The notes beneath the pieces were generated by a model, which made no database searches, had not been told where the DNA came from, and saw nothing but the letters and a program-made list of their open reading frames with translations. The translations under genes and the position numbers were made by a program. 38,997 nucleotides of DNA, taken from the NCBI GenBank assembly GCA_020847315.1, contig JADLCF010000220.1:1-38997 (forward strand), read 5' to 3'. This stretch comes from Bryobacterales bacterium (GTDB lineage Bacteria; Acidobacteriota; Terriglobia; Bryobacterales; Bryobacteraceae). Positions 32,044 through 38,997 of the stretch are shown piece by piece (the first letter of the stretch is position 1; each line of letters starts with the position of its first letter).

Positions 32044-33410
32044 TCGTGATGAAGTTCGGCGGGAGTTCGCTCGAATCTCCCGATGCGATTCGCCGTGTGT
32101 GCGGTATCGTGGCGAGCCGCCAGGAGGAGCACCCGGTGCTGGTGGTTTCCGCGCACGGCTCCACCACGAACCGGCTGCTGCACGCGGCTCAACTGGCTCG
32201 AAGCGGCAAGCGCGCGGAGATGGAGGCCGCGGTGGGCGAACTCCGCGCCTATCACAGGGGCCTTGCCGATGGCGTGCTGAGCGCCGAGCGGCACGAACGC
32301 GCTCTGGCCGAGGTGGAGGAACACATCGCGGAACTGCTCGAAGTGCTTCGTGGCGTGAGCGTGCTGGGCGAACTGACGACACGCACCGCCGATACCGTCG
32401 CCAGTTATGGAGAACGGATTTCGAGCCGGATGATGGCGTTGGCGATGGAAGAGACGGGCGTGCCCGCGCGGGCTGTGGATTCGCGCGCGGTGCTGGTGAC
32501 CGATGAGCGCCACACGCAGGCGCAGCCGCTGCTGCCGGCCACTTACAAGCGCCTCGCGAAGGTGAAGGCGATCGTGCTCGAAGATATCGTGCCCGTGCTC
32601 GGCGGCTTCATCGGCGCAACGGAAGACGGGGTCACGACGACTTTGGGCCGGGGCGGATCGGATTACTCCGCTTCGATCTTCGGCGCCGGGCTGGACGCGG
32701 ACGAGATCCAGATCTGGACGGATGTGGATGGGGTGCTCACCACCGATCCACGGGTGCTGGACCGGGTGCGGCTCATCCGGACGATCAGCTATGCGGAGGC
32801 GGCGGAACTGGCCTACTTCGGGGCGAAGGTGCTGCACCCGGCGACGCTGCTGCCCGCGATTCAAAAGTCGATTCCGGTGCGGGTGCTGAACTCGCGGAAT
32901 CCGGGCGAGGCGGGGACGCGGATCGTTAAGGAAGCCGCGCCCTGCAGGAATCCAGTGAAGGCGATCGCGTGCAAGCGCGGCATTACGGTGATGAATATCC
33001 ATTCTTCGCGCATGCTGATGGCCTATGGATTTCTGCGCCGTATTTTCGAAGTCTTCGACCGGCATGAAACGCCGGTGGATGTGGTGTGCACGTCGGAGGT
33101 GAGCGTTTCTCTCACCATCGACAACACGCATCGCTTCCCGCAAATTCTTGAGGAGCTGGAGCGGTTCTCCACCGTTTCCTCCGAGGGTGCGCAGGCGATT
33201 GTGGCGATTGTGGGAGATAACCTCCGCTACACGCCGGGCATCGCGGCGCGAGCGCTCTCCGCCTTGCGGGATGTGAATGTGCGCATGATTTCGCAGGGGG
33301 CCTCCTTGCTCAACCTGAGCGTGGTGGTGCCGGAACCGGACCTCGAACGCACGATTCGGGAACTGCACGACGAGTTCTTCCGCGACCTCGATCCAGAGGT
33401 GTTCGCATGA
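32040..33410 (+). CDS. lysC: Aspartate kinase, LysC-like with ACT domains
   Basis: This 456-residue enzyme phosphorylates L-aspartate, the first step to lysine, threonine and methionine. The N-terminal amino-acid kinase domain starts with VMKFGGSSLESPDAIRRV (KFGGSS at 5-10) and contains TTLGRGGSDYSASIFGAGLD and WTDVDGVLTTDPRV for nucleotide and phosphate binding. The last 150 residues form two ACT domains (ITVMNIHSSRMLMAYGFLRR; AIVAIVGDNLRYTPGIAARA; MISQGASLLNLSVVV), the site of lysine feedback in this class. Its ATG lies in the stop of asd, and its stop overlaps the dapB ATG, both by four bases. Lysine may therefore act twice: on the mRNA and on this protein. Confidence 0.92.
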   Translation: MIVMKFGGSSLESPDAIRRVCGIVASRQEEHPVLVVSAHGSTTNRLLHAAQLARSGKRAEMEAAVGELRAYHRGLADGVLSAERHERALAEVEEHIAELLEVLRGVSVLGELTTRTADTVASYGERISSRMMALAMEETGVPARAVDSRAVLVTDERHTQAQPLLPATYKRLAKVKAIVLEDIVPVLGGFIGATEDGVTTTLGRGGSDYSASIFGAGLDADEIQIWTDVDGVLTTDPRVLDRVRLIRTISYAEAAELAYFGAKVLHPATLLPAIQKSIPVRVLNSRNPGEAGTRIVKEAAPCRNPVKAIACKRGITVMNIHSSRMLMAYGFLRRIFEVFDRHETPVDVVCTSEVSVSLTIDNTHRFPQILEELERFSTVSSEGAQAIVAIVGDNLRYTPGIAARALSALRDVNVRMISQGASLLNLSVVVPEPDLERTIRELHDEFFRDLDPEVFA

Positions 33411-34138
33411 TGCGCCTTGCCTTGGTGGGCTATGGCAAGATGGGCCGCGTGATTGAGTCCCTCGCGGGGGAATACGACGCCGAAGTGGCGCTTCGCCTCG
33501 ATGAATTCAACAACGTGGATGGCGTGGCGATGACGCCGGAAGCATTCGCGAAAGTGGATGCGGCCATTGAGTTCACGGCGCCGGGCGCGGTGCTGGGCAA
33601 TCTGCGGCGGCTGGCTGAGTTGGGCGTACCCACGGTGTGCGGCACCACCGGCTGGTATGACGAACTCTCCTCGGTTACGGAGCGTTTTCAATCGAGCGGC
33701 GGACGTTTTGTGTATGCGCCGAATTTTTCGATCGGCGTGAATTTGTTCGAACGGCTGGTGGCGGACGCGGCGGCTCTGTTCGCGGAACGGGAAGAGTACG
33801 GCGCATGGGCTTGGGAGATGCATCACGACCAGAAGAAAGATGCGCCATCGGGCACGTTGAAATCTCTGGTGGAGGCGATGCGCGAGGCCGGCTACCAACT
33901 GCCGGTGGATGTGAGCTCCTCACGAGCGGGCAAAGTGCCGGGGACGCACGTGATCGGCTTCGATTCCGCGGCGGATACCATTGAGCTGCGGCATGTGGCT
34001 CGCAATCGAGAGGGCTTCGCGCGCGGTGCGTTGCATGCGGCGCGCTGGCTGATGAGCCATGAGGGCGTGCATCCGTTTTCTGAGGTGTTGTTCGGGAACG
34101 CGGGCGCGAATAGTGGAGGAGGGGGAAGCGCGGCATGA
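33407..34138 (+). CDS. dapB: 4-hydroxy-tetrahydrodipicolinate reductase
   Basis: The 243-residue NAD(P)H-dependent reductase makes tetrahydrodipicolinate. The nucleotide-binding loop is GYGKMG (8-13). The catalytic segment WEMHHDQKKDAPSGT carries H139, H140 and K143, the conserved HH-x-x-K-x-DAPSGT motif, and CGTTGW precedes it. The acidic residue region after the second strand (LRLDEFNN) suggests NADH is accepted. It is slightly shorter than E. coli DapB (273), like other compact DapB proteins. Four-base overlaps with lysC upstream and dapA downstream (ATGA in both cases) fix both start and stop. The C-terminal tail is glycine/serine rich and probably disordered. Confidence 0.93.
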   Translation: MMRLALVGYGKMGRVIESLAGEYDAEVALRLDEFNNVDGVAMTPEAFAKVDAAIEFTAPGAVLGNLRRLAELGVPTVCGTTGWYDELSSVTERFQSSGGRFVYAPNFSIGVNLFERLVADAAALFAEREEYGAWAWEMHHDQKKDAPSGTLKSLVEAMREAGYQLPVDVSSSRAGKVPGTHVIGFDSAADTIELRHVARNREGFARGALHAARWLMSHEGVHPFSEVLFGNAGANSGGGGSAA

Positions 34139-35019
34139 GAACAGCAATTCAAGGATGTGGGACGGCTCTGGTGACCCCGTTCCGGGAAGACGCTTCCGTG
34201 GACTTCGATGCGTTTGAGGCGCTGGTGGCGCGTCAGGTGGAGCAAGGGATTCATTTCCTGGTTCCCTGCGGCACTACGGGTGAGAGCGTCACGCTATCGT
34301 TCGAAGAGCAATTGCGGGTGATCCGCTCCACGAAGAATGTGGCGGCGGGGCGTGTGCCCGTGATGGCCGGCGTGGGTGGCAACAACACCGCCGAAGTCGC
34401 GCGGCGGCTGCGTGAGGTGGAAGCCATCGGCGTGGACGCGATTCTCTCCGTGACGCCGTATTACAACAAGCCTTCGCAGCAGGGGCTGATCGCGCACTAC
34501 AAAGTCATCGCGGGCGCGACGGCGCTGCCGGTGATTGTGTATAGCGTCGCGGGCCGTACGGGCGTGAACGTGGAGGCGGAAACACTCCTGCGGCTGGCGG
34601 AGATCCCGAATATCGCGGGCGTGAAGGAGGCGTCCGGCAACATCGCCCAGATTGCGAAGATCTGCATGACGCTGCCGGAGGATTTCGCGGTTTTCGGGGG
34701 CGACGACGTGGTGACCATTCCATTGATTGCCTTGGGTGGGCGGGGCGTGATCAGCGTCGCGAGTAATGAGATTCCGGCGGAGATGGCGCGGCTCACGCAG
34801 TGCGCGCTCGACGGGAACTTCCAGGAAGCGCGGGCGCTGCTGGCCCGTTATCTGCCCCTGATGGAAGTAAATTTCATTGATTCGAATCCCGTGCCGGTGA
34901 AGACGGCCATGGCCTTGATGAACCTTTTGAAGCCGGTTTGGCGGCTGCCTCTGGTGGCCACGGATTCGAACAAAGCCGCCCGCATTCACGGCGTATTGGA
35001 AACGGTAGGGTTGCTGTAG
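34135..35019 (+). CDS. dapA: 4-hydroxy-tetrahydrodipicolinate synthase
   Basis: This 294-residue TIM-barrel aldolase condenses pyruvate with aspartate semialdehyde. The Schiff-base lysine is K164 in GVKEASGN. The GTTGES motif (46-51) and VTPYYNKPS (107-115) are intact, as is the barrel opening GCGTALVTPF. The segment usually reading YNVPGRT is YSVAGRTG here (136-143), a mild substitution near the catalytic tyrosine. Length is standard. It overlaps dapB by four bases, and its stop codon abuts the dapD ATG with no gap, so the last two genes are translated in relay. Confidence 0.94.
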   Translation: MRTAIQGCGTALVTPFREDASVDFDAFEALVARQVEQGIHFLVPCGTTGESVTLSFEEQLRVIRSTKNVAAGRVPVMAGVGGNNTAEVARRLREVEAIGVDAILSVTPYYNKPSQQGLIAHYKVIAGATALPVIVYSVAGRTGVNVEAETLLRLAEIPNIAGVKEASGNIAQIAKICMTLPEDFAVFGGDDVVTIPLIALGGRGVISVASNEIPAEMARLTQCALDGNFQEARALLARYLPLMEVNFIDSNPVPVKTAMALMNLLKPVWRLPLVATDSNKAARIHGVLETVGLL

Positions 35020-35871
35020 ATGTCCAAGATGGAAATTGCCGATCGGATTCAGGCGCTCTTCGACGCGCCGCCCGCTGCGTATAGCCCGGCGGATATGGAG
35101 TTATTCCGGAGCTTCAAGGCGCTGCTCAACGCGGGCGAAGCGCGCGCCGCGGAACCGGATGCAGATTCGCCCACGGGATGGCGGGTGAACTCCTGGGTGA
35201 AGAAGGGGATCCTACTCGGCTTCCGGCTGGGCGCGCTTGTGGATATGTCGTTGGACCACCGAAAGCAGCCCTGGTTCGATAAAGCGACGTACCCGGTAAA
35301 GCAGTTCGACGTGGCGGATGGCGTGCGCATCGTGCCGGGCGGATCCAGCATTCGCGATGGGAGTTTTGTCGCGCGCTCCGTGACGTGCATGCCGCCCATG
35401 TACATCAATGTGGGCGCCTACGTGGGCGCGGGCACCATGGTGGATTCGCACGCGCTGGTGGGGAGTTGCGCGCAGGTGGGCGAGCGCTGCCATCTCTCGG
35501 CCGCGGCGCAAATCGGAGGCGTGCTGGAACCAGTGGGCGCGATGCCGGTGATCATCGAGGACGAGGTGATGGTAGGCGGCAACTGCGGGGTCTATGAGGG
35601 CGCCATCGTCAAGAAGCGGGCGGTGCTGGCCACGGGCGTCCTCCTGAACCAATCGACGCCGGTTTTCGACCTGGTGAATGAACGGATAATCCGCGCGGAG
35701 AATGGGCAGCCGCTGGTGATCCCGGAGGATGCGGTGGTGGTTCCCGGGAGCCGCGCGATTACCGCAGGCCCGGGCAAGGAGTGGGGGCTGAGCGTGGCCG
35801 CGCCGATCATCGTGAAGTATCGCGATGCGAAGACGGAAGGCAAGGTGCAACTCGAGGACCTGCTTCGCTAA
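35020..35871 (+). CDS. dapD: Tetrahydrodipicolinate N-succinyltransferase
   Basis: The 283-residue left-handed beta-helix enzyme transfers succinate from succinyl-CoA to tetrahydrodipicolinate, committing the cell to the succinylase branch. After a helical N-terminal domain come hexapeptide repeats from about residue 105 (VRIVPGGSSIRDGSFVARSV, then INVGAYVGAGTMVDSHALVG). The active-site stretch is QIGGVLEPVGAMPVIIEDEV, with GNCGVYEGAIVKKRAVLATG after it. The presence of DapD supports DapE rather than another M20 role for the first gene. The missing steps (aminotransferase, epimerase DapF, decarboxylase LysA) are not in the window. The gene converges with the GT4 gene, with 12 bases between stops. 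Confidence 0.94.
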   Translation: MSKMEIADRIQALFDAPPAAYSPADMELFRSFKALLNAGEARAAEPDADSPTGWRVNSWVKKGILLGFRLGALVDMSLDHRKQPWFDKATYPVKQFDVADGVRIVPGGSSIRDGSFVARSVTCMPPMYINVGAYVGAGTMVDSHALVGSCAQVGERCHLSAAAQIGGVLEPVGAMPVIIEDEVMVGGNCGVYEGAIVKKRAVLATGVLLNQSTPVFDLVNERIIRAENGQPLVIPEDAVVVPGSRAITAGPGKEWGLSVAAPIIVKYRDAKTEGKVQLEDLLR

Positions 35872-35883
35872 GAAAGGAGCAGG

Positions 35884-37008
35884 CTAACTTCCTGCGCGCT
35901 GGGCCGGCTGGGCGGCGGCTTCGAGGCTTCGGAGAGTGAGCCGCGCGGTTTCCTGCCAGCGAAAGCGAGCGGCTTGCCGTGGACCCGCTTCGGCGAGTCT
36001 CGCGCGCAGCGGTCCATCGGTGAGAATGCGGTGGATGGCTGCGGCCATGGCATCCACATCGAGCGGATCAAAGAGCAGCGCGGCGCCCGCGGCGTGAGAC
36101 TGCATGGGCTCAACCGCCGAGACGGCGCTGGGAAGGCCACAAGCGAGCGCCTCGACCACCGGGATGCCAAAGCCTTCAAAGAGCGAGGGAAAAATGAAGG
36201 CGCTCGCGGAGCGGTAGAGATCGAGCAGTTCCAGGCCGTCGATCCAGCCCGTGACCGTCACGAAGGAAGCGGCGCCGCAATCGGCGATGGTCCGCTCCAC
36301 CTCCTTCGCCGCGAACCCTCGCATTCCCGCCAGGACCAGCTTCGTTGCGGCTCCATTTTCACTCCGCCATTTCGCAAACGCCCGCACCAGGCGCGCGTGG
36401 TTCTTGTGCGGGTGCAGGGTGGATACACAGAGCAGGTAGTCGTCGGATGGCGGGCTGGAGGAGCGTAGGGAGAAGAATCCCTCGCGCGCGCCGAGGGGGG
36501 TGACATCGATGGGCTGTTTCGCATGGGGATAGAAGCGCCGGAAGTCTTCGGCGCTCGCTTCCGATACGGTGAGGATGCGGTGGGAGCGGCGGGCGGAGAG
36601 GCCCAGGAAGAAGTTCCAGGCGGGCAAATCGAGTGGGCGGAAATACTCCGGGTGACGCTTGTGCTGCAGGTCGTGAAACGTGGTGACCGAGGGGCAGCCG
36701 CAGAGCGCAGGAGCGGTGAAGCCGGGGTTGAACAGGACGTCGAGTTTTAGAGAGCGCGCGCGTGACGGCAGCCGCGCCTGTTCATAGAGCAGACGGGCCG
36801 GACGCGAGGCAGCGCGAACGCCGGTGCGCACCACATGGAATTGAGAGTTTACCGTGAAAGAGGCGTTCTCGCTCTCGCGATTCACGAAGAGGAAGTACTC
36901 ATGCTCCGGCGCGATGCGCGGCATCCATTCGAGCAATTCGCGGAGATAGATCTCCGTGCCGCCGACACCCCCGGGCAACAGGTAAAGCGCGTTGATGCCA
37001 ATGCGCAC
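35884..37008 (-). CDS. GT4-family glycosyltransferase (GT-B fold)
   Basis: The 374-residue retaining glycosyltransferase shows the N-terminal glycine-rich acceptor loop GGVGGTEIYLRELLEW (13-28) and TTFHDLQHKRHPEYF. In the C-terminal donor domain it has STLHPHKNHARLVRAF (the H-x-x-K/R-N region). The E-x7-E motif is E278 and E286 in SLFEGFGIPVVEALACGLP, which holds the nucleotide sugar. No membrane segment or signal peptide is present, so it is cytoplasmic and probably adds mannose or a similar sugar to a lipid-linked or envelope glycan. It follows the TMTC-like gene by three bases on the same strand, so it probably shares that transcript. The exact sugar cannot be read from sequence. Confidence 0.88.
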   Translation of the reverse strand: MRIGINALYLLPGGVGGTEIYLRELLEWMPRIAPEHEYFLFVNRESENASFTVNSQFHVVRTGVRAASRPARLLYEQARLPSRARSLKLDVLFNPGFTAPALCGCPSVTTFHDLQHKRHPEYFRPLDLPAWNFFLGLSARRSHRILTVSEASAEDFRRFYPHAKQPIDVTPLGAREGFFSLRSSSPPSDDYLLCVSTLHPHKNHARLVRAFAKWRSENGAATKLVLAGMRGFAAKEVERTIADCGAASFVTVTGWIDGLELLDLYRSASAFIFPSLFEGFGIPVVEALACGLPSAVSAVEPMQSHAAGAALLFDPLDVDAMAAAIHRILTDGPLRARLAEAGPRQAARFRWQETARLTLRSLEAAAQPAQRAGS

Positions 37009-37011
37009 CGG

Positions 37012-38769
37012 CTAGCGCCTCTCCCGCTCACGGCAATAGGCAAGGCCCCGCTGGGCGGTGGTATTCGAGGGCATGAGTTGGAGGGCCTTCTCGAAATCCG
37101 GAACCGCCCGCGCGCAGTCTCCGAGGCGTGCGTGGAGGTTTCCGCGGTTAGAATACGCGAGCGGAAATCCGGGGTTTAGCGTCACGGCCTGGTTGAAGGC
37201 GTCAAGCGCCTCCGGGGAGCGCTCGGCGCGGGCGTAAAAGACTCCTAGCTGCGTCCATGTGGCGGCCTGGTTCTCGATTGCGAGGGAGGCGCGGAACTCC
37301 TTCTCGGCTTCCGCGGGACGCCCGGCGCAATCGAGCGCGCGCGCATAATTCATGTGGAGCGCCGCGGCGAAGTTGGCGGCGGCGCGGGGGAGGGCCTTTT
37401 CAAATCGCTCCAGCGCTTCCTGGCATCTTCCGCCTTCGAGCGCGGTGAGGCCCACCTGCACGTTGGCGCGCCAGCTATCCGGGTTTTTCGCGAGCACGTC
37501 ATTCCAGAAGGCATCGTGGGAGGCCCAGACTTCGCTGCGTTGGAACGTGCCGATGGTCAATACAAGGAGCAGCGCGAGGCCCGCGTAGCGCAGCGTGCTC
37601 AGCGGAAGATCGATGCGGCGAAGAAGGCCCGCAGTGGCGATCAACAACCCGATGGAGGAGAGATAGACGCGGCGTTCCACGGCGGCATCCTGAATGGGCA
37701 GAACCGACGAGGTGGGCATCAGCAGCACCAGGAAGAGCAGGAAACCCAGCGAGACGAGCGGCGCACGCTTGCGGTAAACAATGGCGGCGATGGCGGCGGC
37801 GATGAGGGCAGCCCAGTAGAAGATCGCGCCGTATTCAAGGGGCGATCGGGAGATGGGGAAGAGATAATCTCCGTTCTGCCCCACAGGCAGGAGGAAGAGA
37901 CGGAGATAGAGGACGATGGCGCGGCCCTGGGTGAGCAGATACTCCCACCAGGTGAGGTCTTTCATTCCGAAGCCCGCGGTGACGGCGCCCTGAAGCACTT
38001 TCGCTACGAGCAGCGCGCCCATGGCGGCGCCGGCCACCATCAACCCGTAGACCCGCCAGCCGTTACGCAGAAGGCCGGCGAGGGACTGGCGATAGATCCA
38101 GAGATCGAGCATCACGAGCGCGATGGGCAGGGTGAGCGAATGCTCTTTGCTGAGCAGGGCCAATACGAAGAGCCCCAGCACGGCGATGGCGCGGCGCCAG
38201 GAAATCAGCAGCTCGTCGCGACCCAGGAACACGGCAAGCGCGGCGAGGTAGAAGAAGACGCTCAGTACCTCTGAACGGCTGGTGATGTAGGCCACGGCCT
38301 CCGAATTCGCGGGGTGCAGCAGAAAGATACCCGCGCCCAGAGCGGCGATCCAGGGCGTGGAGCGGGACACGGTTCCGGCGAGCGTAAGCAGACGCAGCAG
38401 GATGTATCCGAGCAGGACGGAACTCGCCGCATGGATGAGTACGGAAATGAGGTGGTGAAGAAAAGGCCGCCCACCGGTGAGCTGGTAGACCACCCAGTGA
38501 CTGAGTTCCACGAGGGGCCGCACGCCGCGCAAGACGTCCGTTGCGCCGCGAGCCGCGAAGTTGGGGTCTGAACGGAAGGTGAGCGTGATGTCGTCGAAGA
38601 CATAGCCGCCATTGATGGCGGGCGCGTAGGCAACCCAGGCGAGCACCACGGCAAGGCAGAACAAGCCGCTCCAAACGAGCCACCCGGATCGATACGCTGC
38701 GGATTCGCGTTCCGGCGTGGGAGCATTTGGGACGGGGGAGACGGATCTATCCGTTTTGTTCTTCTTCAT
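37012..38769 (-). CDS. TMTC-like GT-C membrane protein with C-terminal TPR repeats
   Basis: About 585 residues. After a short basic cytoplasmic start (MKKNKTDRS) come some ten membrane helices. The first loop has the catalytic-type acidic pair in NGGYVFDDITLTF. Later motifs LLHPANSEAVAYITSRSEVL and LLSKEHSLTLPIALVMLDLW match the TMTC/DUF1736 group of protein O-mannosyltransferase-like enzymes. The C-terminal 150 residues hold about four TPRs (PDSWRANVQVGLTALEGGRC; ATWTQLGVFYARAERSPEAL; LAYSNRGNLHARLGDCARAV). ATG 38769 is chosen; the in-frame sequence upstream is arginine/serine rich and is the out-of-frame reading of the next gene. It overlaps the DUF2304 gene end by 23 bases. A role in protein O-glycosylation is inferred. 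Confidence 0.75.
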   Translation of the reverse strand: MKKNKTDRSVSPVPNAPTPERESAAYRSGWLVWSGLFCLAVVLAWVAYAPAINGGYVFDDITLTFRSDPNFAARGATDVLRGVRPLVELSHWVVYQLTGGRPFLHHLISVLIHAASSVLLGYILLRLLTLAGTVSRSTPWIAALGAGIFLLHPANSEAVAYITSRSEVLSVFFYLAALAVFLGRDELLISWRRAIAVLGLFVLALLSKEHSLTLPIALVMLDLWIYRQSLAGLLRNGWRVYGLMVAGAAMGALLVAKVLQGAVTAGFGMKDLTWWEYLLTQGRAIVLYLRLFLLPVGQNGDYLFPISRSPLEYGAIFYWAALIAAAIAAIVYRKRAPLVSLGFLLFLVLLMPTSSVLPIQDAAVERRVYLSSIGLLIATAGLLRRIDLPLSTLRYAGLALLLVLTIGTFQRSEVWASHDAFWNDVLAKNPDSWRANVQVGLTALEGGRCQEALERFEKALPRAAANFAAALHMNYARALDCAGRPAEAEKEFRASLAIENQAATWTQLGVFYARAERSPEALDAFNQAVTLNPGFPLAYSNRGNLHARLGDCARAVPDFEKALQLMPSNTTAQRGLAYCRERERR

Positions 38770-38997
38770 GACGCGCGGCGATTCGATATTCGAGGATAGC
38801 AACCCTCTGGGCGAGGGCGATGTTGTTGTCCTTGAGCGAGGAGACGACGATCGAGAGGCGGAAAAGCACAAACAGGAAAATGCAGCCGACCACGAGGATG
38901 AGCGTGAGCGGCTCCTGCTCCAGATGCAGCCAGCGCGCGAGCGGGGAGAGCAGGCCGGGGAAGCTTGCAATGAGCAGCAAGGCCAGGCCGGCGGCAA
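38747..38997 (-). CDS. DUF2304-like small membrane protein (cut by window edge)
   Basis: The frame enters at the right edge and ends with TAG at 38747-38749; 82 residues are visible. They contain a hydrophobic segment (LALLLIASFPGLLSPLARWL), a second helix (LTLILVVGCIFLFVLFRLSI) and a coiled end (SLKDNNIALAQRVAILEYRI). That pattern, with F-P-x-L, a second membrane helix and L-A-Q-x-x-A-x-L-E, is typical of DUF2304 proteins, which usually sit beside dolichol-phosphate-mannose-synthase-like GT2 genes. The stop overlaps the next gene by 23 bases. The start is outside the window. Confidence 0.65.
   Translation of the reverse strand, partial: AAGLALLLIASFPGLLSPLARWLHLEQEPLTLILVVGCIFLFVLFRLSIVVSSLKDNNIALAQRVAILEYRIAARHEEEQNG

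Noticed and set aside
38770-38997. N-terminal extension of the TMTC-like protein to the window edge
   Set aside because: The extra residues are Arg/Ser-rich and are the out-of-frame reading of the DUF2304-like gene; the ATG at 38769 starts a family-like protein.

Overview
The window looks like chromosomal DNA of an acidobacterium, most likely of the Bryobacterales/Solibacter type. This is inferred from the high-GC core genes, the secreted carboxypeptidase-regulatory-like protein, the two-gene methylmalonyl-CoA mutase and the abundance of decayed insertion sequences. No rRNA or other marker gene is present to prove it. No tRNA, rRNA or CRISPR array was seen.

Layout. (1) 1-9080 is an accessory, mobile-element-rich region. 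It holds a cut-off TonB-C-terminal-like protein coupled to a truncated gene, a complete IS4-family (Tn5-like) element with a 20-bp inverted repeat, and an IS1182-type transposase stump. Next comes a visibly AT-richer island (about 2230-7280), then about 1.4 kb without credible genes and an IS66 transposase relic. The island carries a 70-residue six-cysteine peptide with a good promoter and ribosome binding site, a stump of an M16 peptidase, a secreted beta-sandwich protein translationally coupled to a stand-alone Clp-N-like protein, an IS66 tnpB relic, and a 625-residue protein with glycosyltransferase-A (GT2-like) features. This island is the best candidate for something undescribed. (2) 9108-15386 is a CzcCBA-type heavy-metal efflux operon headed by a small secreted cysteine-rich protein. 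(3) 15507-19988 holds a Tat-exported aldo/keto-reductase-like protein, a GT39-like membrane glycosyltransferase and a cytochrome b561/molybdopterin oxidoreductase fusion. (4) 20157-29300 (minus strand) is a methylmalonyl-CoA operon: acyl-CoA carboxylase carboxyltransferase, methylmalonyl-CoA epimerase, small and large mutase subunits, MeaB chaperone and a succinate-type CoA-transferase, ending in a hairpin. (5) 29519-35871 (plus strand) is a lysine-biosynthesis operon. It starts with a promoter and a well-supported lysine riboswitch, followed by a DapE-like M20 deacylase, aspartate-semialdehyde dehydrogenase, aspartokinase, DapB, DapA and DapD, with 4-bp overlaps through most of the chain. (6) 35884-38997 (minus strand) holds a GT4 glycosyltransferase, a TMTC-like GT-C protein with C-terminal TPRs, and the end of a DUF2304 membrane protein.

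How the genes work together. The minus-strand operon interconverts propionyl-CoA and succinyl-CoA, and the CoA-transferase probably swaps CoA between the two acids. The divergent plus-strand operon makes diaminopimelate/lysine by the succinylase route, with lysine sensed at the mRNA level and possibly again at aspartokinase ACT domains. The efflux operon exports divalent metals across both membranes. The last block fits protein or envelope glycosylation with lipid-linked sugars.
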